DNA from: an uncultured Clostridia bacterium
Lineage (GTDB): Bacteria > Bacillota > Clostridia > Oscillospirales > Oscillospiraceae
NCBI GenBank assembly: GCA_947644595.1
Contig: CANSAE010000002.1
Coordinates: 310,001-374,000 of the forward strand
Direction of reading: 5' to 3'
DNA: 64,000 nt
Position 1 is the first letter of the stretch. Each line of letters starts with the position of its first letter. A program made the position numbers and the translations under genes. Below the pieces are notes generated by a model. The model worked only from the letters and a program-made list of their open reading frames with translations, did no database searches and was not told the origin of the DNA. Positions 17,969 through 24,765 of this stretch are shown here, piece by piece.

Positions 17969-17997
17969 TTGAATCCCGGAAAAAAATATGCTATCAT
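17969..17997 (+). promoter_or_regulatory. Promoter of the DUF3783 gene
   Basis: TTGAAT, 17-bp spacer, TATCAT, 28 bp ahead of the ATG at 18025. It is back to back with the rex promoter. Confidence 0.65.
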
Positions 17998-18024
17998 GCA
18001 GAAAAAATCAGGAGGGGATGCGCA

Positions 18025-18393
18025 ATGGAAACACCAACAGTGCTGCTGTACGGCTTTGACGCTCCGGCAGTAAAGCGGATGCGGCAGGTAGGCGGTAAGC
18101 TGGGGCTGCGGCTGCGCCGGGTGCTGCCGGAGGAGTATACGCAGCCTGTGGGGGCCTTTGCCGGACGGGGAAGGTTTTTGGAAATGCCCGGGCCGTCCGG
18201 CGGTCCTTTGGGCGAGATGCTGGTGTTTTGCCATGTGACGGAACGGCAGCTGGAGGGATTTCTTTCCGGTCTGGGGACGGTACGGGTGGGGCAGGACGCC
18301 CTGAAAGCTGTGCTTACCGACACCAACGCCCGGTGGACGGGGGAACGGCTGTATGAAGAACTGCGGAAAGAGCGGGCAGAGATCGACGGATGA
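18025..18393 (+). CDS. DUF3783-family small protein
   Basis: Product of 122 residues with no signal or membrane segment. The pattern LLYGF...LGLRLRRVLPEEYTQPVGA and the C-terminal LTDTNARWTGERLYEELRKERAE resemble the Clostridial DUF3783 family, whose function is unknown. AGGAGG stands 9 bp upstream of the ATG. It is divergent from rex with almost touching promoters, so both may respond to a shared regulator, which is inference. Confidence 0.72.
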   Translation: METPTVLLYGFDAPAVKRMRQVGGKLGLRLRRVLPEEYTQPVGAFAGRGRFLEMPGPSGGPLGEMLVFCHVTERQLEGFLSGLGTVRVGQDALKAVLTDTNARWTGERLYEELRKERAEIDG

Positions 18394-18397
18394 AAAA

Positions 18398-18427
18398 CAC
18401 CCCCGGCCACCGGCCGGGGGTGTTGAT
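18398..18427 (-). terminator. Intrinsic terminator between DUF3783 and lipoprotein genes
   Basis: CACCCCCGGCC-ACC-GGCCGGGGGTG stem. The T-run is on the minus-strand side, so it mainly ends the lipoprotein gene. Confidence 0.8.
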
Positions 18428-18429
18428 GC

Positions 18430-19104
18430 TCAGGGATATTCAATGATGATTTCGTCCAGGCTGTTGAAATCATCGCCGGACATGACCCAGTAGTCATCTT
18501 CATCCAGAGTGACCTGAATGACCAGGGAGCGATCCTCCAGATAACCCATTTCCGGGAGCTTTTCCCGGCACAGGGAGATGACGGCATCGGCCCATTCCTT
18601 GTCATAGGCATTGTATTCGTCGTCCGACATGGCGGAGATATCTACATTGGCGTACTTCGTATAGAAGGGCTCCATGGCTTCGTCGAACGCTTCATCCACC
18701 AAAACGAAAATATCCAGCGGGGAGACCACGACCTTCACGGCGTAAGTAGATTCATCCAGCTTGCTGGCTTCTCCCACGGTGTACTTGGACCAGGCGTATA
18801 TCTCTTTGTAGAGATCAATGATCTCCGCTTTGATCTCGTCGGTCATATTGGAGATATCAAAGTAGTAAGCGAACACTTCTGCCTCTACCTCCAGACCCTC
18901 CTCGTAGGTCTCCCGGGCGTCAGCCTCGGTGATATCCACCAGCTCCAGATATTCCGGATCGAATTTCCCCAGATAAATCTCGTCCAGATTGCCCTGGACA
19001 AGGGCGGTTGCGTCCTTCGCCGTTACACCGCCGCCGCAGGCGGTCAGCGTCAGGGCCATTACCAGAACAAGGCACAGAGCAATGCTGCGTTTCATGCGTT
19101 TCAT
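18430..19104 (-). CDS. Lipoprotein, unknown
   Basis: The 224 residues begin with a type II signal peptide (MKRMKRSIALCLVLVMALTL) and lipobox LTAC with C23 the lipidated residue, followed by GGG. The mature part is very acidic and mostly helical with no recognised enzyme motif; similar acidic lipoproteins are common in Oscillospiraceae. The start at 19104 is chosen for GGAGATGGAACT upstream; the frame reaches 19128. Monocistronic with its own promoter and terminator. Confidence 0.75.
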   Translation of the reverse strand: MKRMKRSIALCLVLVMALTLTACGGGVTAKDATALVQGNLDEIYLGKFDPEYLELVDITEADARETYEEGLEVEAEVFAYYFDISNMTDEIKAEIIDLYKEIYAWSKYTVGEASKLDESTYAVKVVVSPLDIFVLVDEAFDEAMEPFYTKYANVDISAMSDDEYNAYDKEWADAVISLCREKLPEMGYLEDRSLVIQVTLDEDDYWVMSGDDFNSLDEIIIEYP

Positions 19105-19154
19105 AGTTCCATCTCCTAATATAATCATTCAAGCCAGCCAAAGCTGTTTGAAAG

Positions 19155-19183
19155 ATTTTACCACAGATTCTGGGATTTGTGAA
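19155..19183 (-). promoter_or_regulatory. Lipoprotein gene promoter
   Basis: On the minus strand: TTCACA, 17-bp spacer, TAAAAT, 50 bp ahead of the start at 19104. Confidence 0.6.
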
Positions 19184-19522
19184 GTCTTAATTTCTGTTTC
19201 TGTGAAAAGAAAGGCACGGAGTAAGCGCCGCCAGCAGTGCGGTGCGATTCATCCGTAACACCGATTCAGAATTGAGAGAACGATTTGCAGTAATTTGAAA
19301 GCGGTTATCTATAACATTCAATAAAGAAACACCCCGACACCATATGGTGCCGGGGTGTCCTGCTTAGTTGGGTTATGTGCCTGCTGCTATCGGCAGCGTA
19401 TTGCTGAACACTATGTTGTTTTAGGGGAAGAGACCAAACGCATAAATCTGTGTTGAATTTTTACCGCATTAATATATGAAGTTCCGTAAATGCACCGTGA
19501 CCCTCCCGCGACACACGAAAAC
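19184..19522. other. Intergenic, AT-rich, no gene seen; one near-palindrome
   Basis: The 482 bases between 19105 and 19586 hold promoters at both ends and no coding sequence that I can support. At 19329-19358, ACACCCCGACACC-ATAT-GGTGCCGGGGTGT forms a 13-bp stem with one mismatch. There is no T-run on the plus strand, and a TTTCTTT tail on the minus strand, so it may be a leftover terminator. Base composition drops here compared with the flanking core genes. Confidence 0.55.
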
Positions 19523-19551
19523 TTGCGCTTTCCTATGACATACGCTATACT
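19523..19551 (+). promoter_or_regulatory. Promoter of the sigma-factor operon
   Basis: TTGCGC, 17-bp spacer, TATACT, followed by a 35-base leader carrying AAAGGAGGG. It looks like a housekeeping promoter rather than an ECF-type one. Confidence 0.7.
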
Positions 19552-19586
19552 TCCAGATAGAGAGAACCGTAAAGGAGGGTTGGACG

Positions 19587-20117
19587 TTGCTGATTTATCT
19601 ACAGCTCATCAGTGAGCCGGAAAACCGGGAATTATTTGTCCAACTATATGAGAAACACAGGGTTGCCATGTACAACCGGGCAAATAGAATCCTACATAAC
19701 AAACAAGATTCCGAAGATGCCGTTCACGAGGCTTTTCTCAAGATTGCGGAGAACATAGAAAAAATTTCATCGCTGGAGCGTCACAAACAGGATCGATACA
19801 TCGTCACTATTACTGAGAACAAAGCAATTGACGCCTATCGAAAGAAGCGAGCCCATCCGACTGAACCATTATTCGATTTGGCAGAATACAGCGTTGTTGA
19901 CGCATACAGTGACGGCGATATTGCACGGTGCATTTTGAAGCTGCCCCATGGTTACCGGGAAGTCTTGCTTTTGAAGTTCGACTTGGAACTCACCAACAAA
20001 GAAATCTCGGATGCGTTGAGTATTTCTCAGGCTTTGGTCAGAAAACGGTTGCAGCGCGCCAGAACTGAACTTCGGATGATCTGTAAAATGGAGGGACTCG
20101 ATGATGCCACAATTTGA
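19587..20117 (+). CDS. RNA polymerase sigma factor, sigma-70/ECF type
   Basis: This 176-residue protein has region 2 (about 22-75: YNRANRILHNKQDSEDAVHEAFLKIAENI) and region 4 (about 115-165: LPHGYREVLLLKFDLELTNKEISDALSISQALVRKRLQRAR with a helix-turn-helix), no region 1 or 3. The start is TTG at 19587, placed 8-10 bp after AAAGGAGGG. Its end overlaps the start of the DUF4367 gene, the usual sigma/anti-sigma arrangement. Codon use is more AT-rich than the core genes, suggesting acquisition. Confidence 0.9.
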   Translation: MLIYLQLISEPENRELFVQLYEKHRVAMYNRANRILHNKQDSEDAVHEAFLKIAENIEKISSLERHKQDRYIVTITENKAIDAYRKKRAHPTEPLFDLAEYSVVDAYSDGDIARCILKLPHGYREVLLLKFDLELTNKEISDALSISQALVRKRLQRARTELRMICKMEGLDDATI

Positions 20118-20790
20118 CGAGCGCCTGCGGGCTGCCGCTAAAATCGCCGGTGATGCGATTATGGCGTCTTATGCCTCCGACGCCGAGCCGGATCACCAGT
20201 TCTCCCCGGAGTTTGGACAGAAAATGGAAGCGCTGATCCGGCAGACAGGACACAAACCTGGGCATCCCGTATTGCAGAAAGTGGCGAGTGTCATCCTCGC
20301 CATTGCCCTTGGTACCGGTGTTTGGCTTGCTGTTGATACCGATGCCCGTGCCGCTGTCCTTGGTTGGATTAGAGCGCAATATGAAAACATTTTCCACTAT
20401 TATTTTGACGGCGAAGCGGATATTACAGCTGAATATAACTATGAATTGGGCTGGTTACCAGAAGGGTATAGCTTCGTCAGAAATCGTGACGCTGCGGACA
20501 GAGTCAATATCATATACGCGAATGAATCCGGCGATATTATCACTTTGTTCTATACCACCGATCTCAATGATACAAGTTTGGATGTTTTCGTGATGGACGA
20601 CGCTGCAACAACCAAATGTGTAAAAATCGGGGATATAACCGCAGACCTATACATTACCAGCGCCGTTGATAGTTCCAACGCCATCGCTTGGGTTGATGCC
20701 GAAACAAACAGGCTATTTATCATCTCATCTATTGAGGATGAAAGCAATTTGATAAAATTGGCTGAAAATATAACTTTTACAAAAAAATAA
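20101..20790 (+). CDS. DUF4367-type membrane protein, probable anti-sigma factor
   Basis: The 229 residues consist of a cytoplasmic N-terminal domain (1-60) with the motif FSPEFGQKMEALIRQ, one membrane helix (about 61-79) and an outside DUF4367-like beta domain (about 105-229, with WLPEGYSFV near its start). Position after and overlapping a sigma gene, and topology, suggest it holds the sigma factor at the membrane and senses an outside signal; this is inference. A shortened relative of its N-terminus is found at 22374-22568. ATG at 20101 or 20104. Confidence 0.82.
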   Translation: MMPQFDERLRAAAKIAGDAIMASYASDAEPDHQFSPEFGQKMEALIRQTGHKPGHPVLQKVASVILAIALGTGVWLAVDTDARAAVLGWIRAQYENIFHYYFDGEADITAEYNYELGWLPEGYSFVRNRDAADRVNIIYANESGDIITLFYTTDLNDTSLDVFVMDDAATTKCVKIGDITADLYITSAVDSSNAIAWVDAETNRLFIISSIEDESNLIKLAENITFTKK

Positions 20791-20803
20791 AAAATTTTGT
20801 CAC

Positions 20804-20857
20804 AAATCACCTCCTTTACTTCGTCACTATTATTAGAACGAAGAAAGGAGGTGATTT
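20804..20857 (+). promoter_or_regulatory. 20-bp hairpin burying the ribosome-binding site of the next gene
   Basis: The left arm (20804-20824) is AAATCACCTCCTTT-A-CTTCGT and the right arm (20838-20857) ACGAAG-AAAGGAGGTGATTT. They pair perfectly except for one bulged A (20818), leaving a 13-base loop. The right arm contains the full-length Shine-Dalgarno of the gene at 20860. The left arm carries ATCACCTCCTTT, the 3' end of 16S rRNA. No T-run follows, so it is not a terminator. Confidence 0.85.
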
Positions 20858-20859
20858 TC

Positions 20860-21210
20860 ATGAAAAGAACTGTTGCGCTGCTTTTGGTAATCGTCCTTGT
20901 TCTGTCTACCGCAGTTTTTGCTGCTGAGACCCGCGCGCAGCCTGCCAGCTTATCTCTGTCTTTCAATGGTACAACGGCAACGTGTGACGTTTTCGCATCT
21001 GCCAGCAACATGAACCACTCGATTTCTGCCACGATCAAACTGTACCGGGGCAACACCTGTCTGCATACTTGGACTGTTTCTGATACCGGTTATCTGGACT
21101 TTTCCGAAACGTGGGCAGTCACCAGCGGTTACACCTACAAGCTGACCGCAGACCTGACGATCAACGGCACGACCTATCCGACAGTTTCAACTACCCGGAC
21201 GTGCAACTGA
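20860..21210 (+). CDS. Small secreted protein, unknown
   Basis: Product of 116 residues. A clear signal peptide (KRTVALLLVIVLVLSTAVFA, cleavage after VFA) precedes a mature domain of about 95 residues that looks like a single beta-sandwich: regular alternation, Thr/Ser-rich strands and two Cys near C48 and C67 plus a final C. I do not recognise the family. The ATG at 20860 has the strongest possible Shine-Dalgarno (AAAGGAGGTGAT), held in the hairpin at 20804-20857. It follows the anti-sigma gene by 69 bp and is probably an output of the sigma operon. Confidence 0.75.
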   Translation: MKRTVALLLVIVLVLSTAVFAAETRAQPASLSLSFNGTTATCDVFASASNMNHSISATIKLYRGNTCLHTWTVSDTGYLDFSETWAVTSGYTYKLTADLTINGTTYPTVSTTRTCN

Positions 21211-21260
21211 AGAAACCCATAACAAAAACAAACGGTTATTTGAAAGGAGGAGATTTTACA

Positions 21261-22128
21261 ATGAAAAAAAGTATCTTGAGTTTGGCACTTGTATTGGCTG
21301 TACTCGCGTCTATGACCGTTTTTGCTGTTAGAGAGGAGCCTGCAACAACAGAACCGGCTATGACCACCATAAACGAATATGAAATGTTACAGCAACTCGC
21401 GGCAAAACCAGCAGAACAATTGACTGAAGAAGGTTTTTCTGATTCTGAGATTATCGAAATTCAAAATTATAAAGAAAACTATTCTGAGCATATTTCAGCA
21501 CTCCAGGAACTGGATGACGCAGTGTTTAGAAGCACATGGTTACTCTTCTGAGCAAATCGATGTTATTCGCAATTTCAGTGGAACAGAAGAAGAAATGCTT
21601 CGAGCTAGTGCAACTGTTAACCTATATTCGACAACTTCCATGTTTCGGACAGAATCTGATGGTAGCGGTGGCGTTTATTCAAAAGGGCGTCTGGTATTTG
21701 GCTGGGACTGGCATGGCATTCCAGACTTTAAATGGACTGACATAGTCGCATTTTCCTGGAATACCTGGAAGTTAGAGGGCAGTTCATGTTCCGTTGGATA
21801 CTTTGACGTTTTGAGCGGGTTTGCATATAAAACACAAGATGCTACGTTGTATAAGGCAAGTTCTTTAGGCCTTGATGGCGCCGGCTTCAAATTCCCTATG
21901 GCTCTTGATAATAATAAATACTATGCAAAAAATGGTAGCGGCTATTTTGATCTCAAATCCGACGTACATAGCCTAAAAGATTTTTACTGTTATGGGGAAT
22001 ATGGACATAATCAAGTGTTTATAAACTCACCTACATTTTCTGTTGGTACGGGAGGAGCAGATCTTTCAATTACTTTTTCCGCTGGCACTGTTTGCGCCGA
22101 TAGCACCTCAGTACAATATGAATGGTAA
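21261..22128 (+). pseudogene. Secreted protein with two helical repeats, frameshifted (or two overlapping frames)
   Basis: Frame one starts at 21261 with strong AAAGGAGG and a signal peptide (KKSILSLALVLAVLASMTVFA), then stops at 21551. Removing one T from the TTT at 21525-21527 joins it without a break to the other frame, which runs to 22128 (about 288 residues in all). Both halves carry the same motif, L-x3-G-[FY]-S-x2-[EQ]-I-x2-I-x-N-[YF]: LTEEGFSDSEIIEIQNY and LEAHGYSSEQIDVIRNF. The rest is a beta-rich secreted domain. Family not recognised. The shift may be real decay, a read error or programmed. Confidence 0.72.
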
Positions 22129-22129
22129 C

Positions 22130-22339
22130 ATGAAAAAGATTAGTCGTTCTGCAAGGGCAATAATTTGTCTGCTCGTAGCTATCCTTTGCTCTCAAGGTCT
22201 TTTTTTTCACGCTGTTATTGCTAAATTGAATCAAGCGAATCAAGTTCACTCAGAAGAAGTTAATGAAGTTCTTCAACGAGTCGATACATTAACTGCAAAA
22301 ATAAATATGATACTTTATCCAGAAGAGATCAGCAACTGA
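22130..22339 (+). CDS. Small membrane protein with short coiled coil
   Basis: This 69-residue product has a basic start, one hydrophobic helix (about 9-30, AIICLLVAILCSQGLFFHAVIA), then a helical tail with heptad spacing (VNEVLQRVDTLTAKINMIL). The ATG lies one base after the stop codon of the preceding frame and no good ribosome-binding site is seen, so it probably relies on coupling. Function unknown. It is the last gene before the terminator at 22350. Confidence 0.55.
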   Translation: MKKISRSARAIICLLVAILCSQGLFFHAVIAKLNQANQVHSEEVNEVLQRVDTLTAKINMILYPEEISN

Positions 22340-22349
22340 AAAACAATAG

Positions 22350-22380
22350 AGAATAAGCGGGGCATTGCCCCGCTTATTCT
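22350..22380. terminator. Bidirectional terminator closing the sigma island
   Basis: AGAATAAGCGGGGCA / TGCCCCGCTTATTCT is a perfect 15-bp inverted repeat with one base at the centre. The stop codon of the minus-strand fragment lies inside it. Confidence 0.8.
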
Positions 22381-22568
22381 TCATCCTCTGTGATCATTTC
22401 TCCTCTCTCTACTTTTTCAATGAGTCGTTCCATTTTCTCCTCAAATTCCGGGGAATACTCATAGTGTAAATCTTCCTCATTCGGCACCTTGCTCATTTCA
22501 ATCTCGTCATACCGACGGAGTGCTTCCCGCAGTATTTCCGTCCAGTAAGGGAAAAGTTTCTTAAAAAC
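22374..22568 (-). pseudogene. Broken N-terminal piece of a DUF4367/anti-sigma-like gene
   Basis: The open frame reads KKLFPYWTEILREALRRYDE, then EIEMSKVPNEEDLHYEYSPE and FEEKMERLIEKVERGE, ending in a stop at 22374. YSPEFEEKMERLI matches the N-terminal motif FSPEFGQKMEALI of the anti-sigma protein at 20101. There is no start codon before the in-frame stop upstream: the frame runs straight into the tRNA-Leu terminator. It therefore looks truncated at both ends, with the membrane and DUF4367 parts lost. A 40-codon ORF from an internal ATG cannot be excluded. Confidence 0.6.
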
Positions 22569-22571
22569 AGC

Positions 22572-22605
22572 AAAAACCCCTTGAAACCGTTACGTTTCAA
22601 GGGGT
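22572..22605 (-). terminator. Terminator of tRNA-Leu
   Basis: On the minus strand: CCCCTTGAAAC, a short loop, GTTTCAAGGGG, then TTTTT, starting 5 bases after the tRNA CCA. Confidence 0.85.
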
Positions 22606-22610
22606 CTCGA

Positions 22611-22698
22611 TGGTGCGCGAGGCGGGACTTGAACCCGCACGCCCGGAGTGAGCACTAGAACCTGAATCTAGCGAGTCTGCCAATTCCACCACTCGCGC
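22611..22698 (-). tRNA. tRNA-Leu (anticodon CAG)
   Basis: An 88-base class II tRNA with encoded CCA. The acceptor GCGCGAG pairs with CTCGCGC; the anticodon arm CTAGA-TTCAGGT-TCTAG gives CAG; a long variable arm follows, and the T-arm is GCGGG-TTCAAGT-CCCGC. It is transcribed on the minus strand, with a terminator next to it and the AT-rich island beyond. Confidence 0.95.
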
Positions 22699-22802
22699 AT
22701 ATATGGGGCTTGGTGCCCAAGTATCATATCACTACATTCCCGAAATGTCAACTATATTTTTGCGATTTTCGAGGAAAAGTACAAATCGGCGGATACAGGG
22801 CC

Positions 22803-22831
22803 TTGCCAGCGAATGTTGGTGGTGGTATACT
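22803..22831 (+). promoter_or_regulatory. Promoter of the DUF975 gene
   Basis: TTGCCA, 17-bp spacer, TATACT, 29 bp ahead of the ATG. Confidence 0.65.
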
Positions 22832-22860
22832 GTGAAAAAAGAGCGAGGGAGGAGTTCTGT

Positions 22861-23742
22861 ATGAGCGAAGAAATCAATACATCATTATTAAAGGCCAACG
22901 CCAAGAAGTTTATCAAACAGGGCCGGCCCAAGCCGATGATGGTCGTGCTGGTGGCGGTGCTGATATCCATGCTCGTTTTTCTGCTGCAGGCGCTGGTCCA
23001 GTGTGGTGGCTTTTCCGGGCTGATGGCTCTGATCGAATACAGGCTCGGCAAAGAACTCACGCCTGGGCAGGCAACGCGCCTTTACATGGCCCTGATCAAT
23101 CCCGGCGGCCGTGTTATTTCCATGCTGCTGAATGTGGTGGACTATATCGTTTCCGCGGGGCTGATTATGTATTACATGCAGCAGGTGCGCACCCGGAACG
23201 GCGGCTATGGCAGTCTGCTGGACTCATTTCCGCAGATCCTGCGCATCATCGGTTATGAGATCATCACCAGAATTATGGTGATGTTGTGGTCGCTGCTGTT
23301 TATCATTCCCGGTATCATTGCGGTGTACCGCTATTCCCAGGGCCTGTATATCCTGCTGGACCACCCGGAGTACGGCATCATGGACTGCATCAGCGAAAGC
23401 AAGCGTATGATGGACGGCAAAAAGGGGGATTTGTTCCTCCTGCAGCTGAGCTTTATCGGCTGGGGGATGCTGCTGGCCGCAGTGATGGTCGCGGCTACAT
23501 TTTTAACCAGTCTGATTTTGACGATTTTTGAAGTGAGCAGTGTGGCGCTGGGAGGATTCCTGCTTTCCGTGATTCCCATTCTGCTGACGCTGCCGTTGTC
23601 AATATTTCTTGTGGCGTATCAGGGCTTTACGTTTTTCCAGTATTACGACGCCCTTCAGGGCCGCTATCACGACCCGGACCAGCCTCCGGCGGCGAAGGAA
23701 CCGCCAGAGGAACCCAAGACAGAGGATTACCGCTGGTACTGA
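22861..23742 (+). CDS. DUF975-family membrane protein
   Basis: The 293 residues have about five or six hydrophobic helices. The central block (YRYSQGLYILLDHPEYGIMDCISESKRMMDGKKGDLFLLQLSFIGW, residues about 160-210) is the DUF975 hallmark, with the ESKRMM-x-G-x-K turn. The C-terminal tail is proline- and glutamate-rich and ends in EDYRWY. Function unknown. GGAGGAG lies 7 bp before the ATG. A single-gene unit between its own promoter and the terminator at 23758. Confidence 0.87.
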   Translation: MSEEINTSLLKANAKKFIKQGRPKPMMVVLVAVLISMLVFLLQALVQCGGFSGLMALIEYRLGKELTPGQATRLYMALINPGGRVISMLLNVVDYIVSAGLIMYYMQQVRTRNGGYGSLLDSFPQILRIIGYEIITRIMVMLWSLLFIIPGIIAVYRYSQGLYILLDHPEYGIMDCISESKRMMDGKKGDLFLLQLSFIGWGMLLAAVMVAATFLTSLILTIFEVSSVALGGFLLSVIPILLTLPLSIFLVAYQGFTFFQYYDALQGRYHDPDQPPAAKEPPEEPKTEDYRWY

Positions 23743-23757
23743 CCGGACAGAAGCCGC

Positions 23758-23792
23758 AAGACGGCAGAGCATTTGCTCTGCCGTCTTTTTTT
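23758..23792. terminator. Intrinsic terminator between DUF975 and MerR genes
   Basis: AAGACGGCAGAGC-ATTT-GCTCTGCCGTCTT then TTTTT; a 13-bp perfect stem between convergent genes. Confidence 0.88.
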
Positions 23793-23794
23793 GT

Positions 23795-24586
23795 TTACCG
23801 CACCCGTTCCACTGGGAATAATACCCCGGTCTGCAAGGCTTGCGGCGGGACCTGATGAGGGTCGTTCAAATAGCGGTCCATGGCCGGGCCGCAGACCCGG
23901 TATTCCGGATGCTCCGCCAGCCAGGCGCACAGGGCGGCATAGGCCTGATGGAGCGCTTCGTAGGGGCCGTTGTGCTGCACGGCGGCACAGGTGAAGGCGG
24001 GCTTCACGGTGACATCGGGGCCATCCTGAGCCACGACCATCTGGGCTTCCACGTCTGCCTGCTCCGGATTGAAATCCGAGTCGTAGTAGAGCACCTGAAT
24101 GGGACCCGTCTGCCGAAGGCACCGGGCGGCCGCTTCCCGCCGCAACTCATTGAACAGGTTGTGGAATTGGGCCACACCGATGGTTTTGCGGATGGAAAAC
24201 ACTTTTTGTTCCGGGTCCTCCAGTAAAATCACATGATAGTTGTCGTTCATAGGTTCTGTTCCCTCCATACGGAGGATGTCCTGTTCCAACTGGTGAAGCT
24301 GTACCTGCCGAACGGCGAGTTCTTGGCGCAGGACCGTGACCTGCTGCCGCAGGTGCTCCGTCAGCGCGGCGTCGTTTAGGGTCAGCAGCGTCTGGACCTG
24401 TGCCAGGGGAAAGCCGTAACCCTTCAGCCACTGGATGCGAACCAAATCTGCCAGCTGTTCCTGCCGGTAATAGCGGTAGCCGTTTTCGCCGATGCTCTCC
24501 GGGCAGAGCAGGCCCATAGTATCATAATACCGCAGCATCCGGGGCGATACATGGCTGAGCCGGGAAAAATCACCGATGGTAAGCAT
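23795..24586 (-). CDS. MerR-family regulator with GyrI-like effector domain
   Basis: An N-terminal MerR winged helix (LTIGDFSRLSHVSPRMLRYYDTMGLL, residues 2-75) is followed by a coiled-coil linker (about 80-115) and a C-terminal GyrI-like ligand-binding domain (about 120-263). This is the BmrR-type layout, in which a drug-like molecule bound at the C-terminus activates transcription. The target is not clear; the divergent membrane gene at 24766 is a candidate. The start at 24586 follows AAGGAGGG; 263 residues. Confidence 0.87.
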   Translation of the reverse strand: MLTIGDFSRLSHVSPRMLRYYDTMGLLCPESIGENGYRYYRQEQLADLVRIQWLKGYGFPLAQVQTLLTLNDAALTEHLRQQVTVLRQELAVRQVQLHQLEQDILRMEGTEPMNDNYHVILLEDPEQKVFSIRKTIGVAQFHNLFNELRREAAARCLRQTGPIQVLYYDSDFNPEQADVEAQMVVAQDGPDVTVKPAFTCAAVQHNGPYEALHQAYAALCAWLAEHPEYRVCGPAMDRYLNDPHQVPPQALQTGVLFPVERVR

Positions 24587-24631
24587 GACATCCCTCCTTG
24601 ATTTGTTGTGGGAACCGGTTCCTGTATGCAG

Positions 24632-24660
24632 GATAAACCCTGACACCGTGTGAAGGTCAA
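24632..24660 (-). promoter_or_regulatory. Promoter of the MerR gene
   Basis: On the minus strand: TTGACC, 17-bp spacer, TTTATC. The spacing is ordinary rather than the long 19-bp spacer that MerR proteins typically twist. Confidence 0.55.
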
Positions 24661-24679
24661 GCACTTTTTTCATTTTTGC

Positions 24680-24708
24680 TTGACACGGAACGATATAAGG
24701 TTTAATAT
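24680..24708 (+). promoter_or_regulatory. Promoter of the gene at 24766
   Basis: TTGACA, 17-bp spacer, TAATAT. It is divergent from the MerR promoter, 20 bp apart. Confidence 0.7.
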
Positions 24709-24765
24709 GATGTTATATAGTATTAAAAACCAGATAAACTTGTTTTGAAGTCATGGAGGTGCGCT

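Noticed and set aside
19329..19358. Near-palindrome as the terminator of the lipoprotein or sigma genes
   Set aside because: It lies upstream of both genes, which point away from it, and has no T-run on the plus strand, so it ends no gene seen here.
21514..22128. Independent gene starting at the ATG at 21514
   Set aside because: AGGAA upstream could serve, but the repeated motif and the exact one-base repair make a frameshifted single gene more likely; reported as such.
22611..22698. Direct repeat of the tRNA-Leu 3' end as an attachment site on the far side of the sigma island
   Set aside because: No copy of the T-arm/CCA segment was noticed between 19.1 and 19.6 kb, and no integrase is present, so integration at this tRNA is only suspected.
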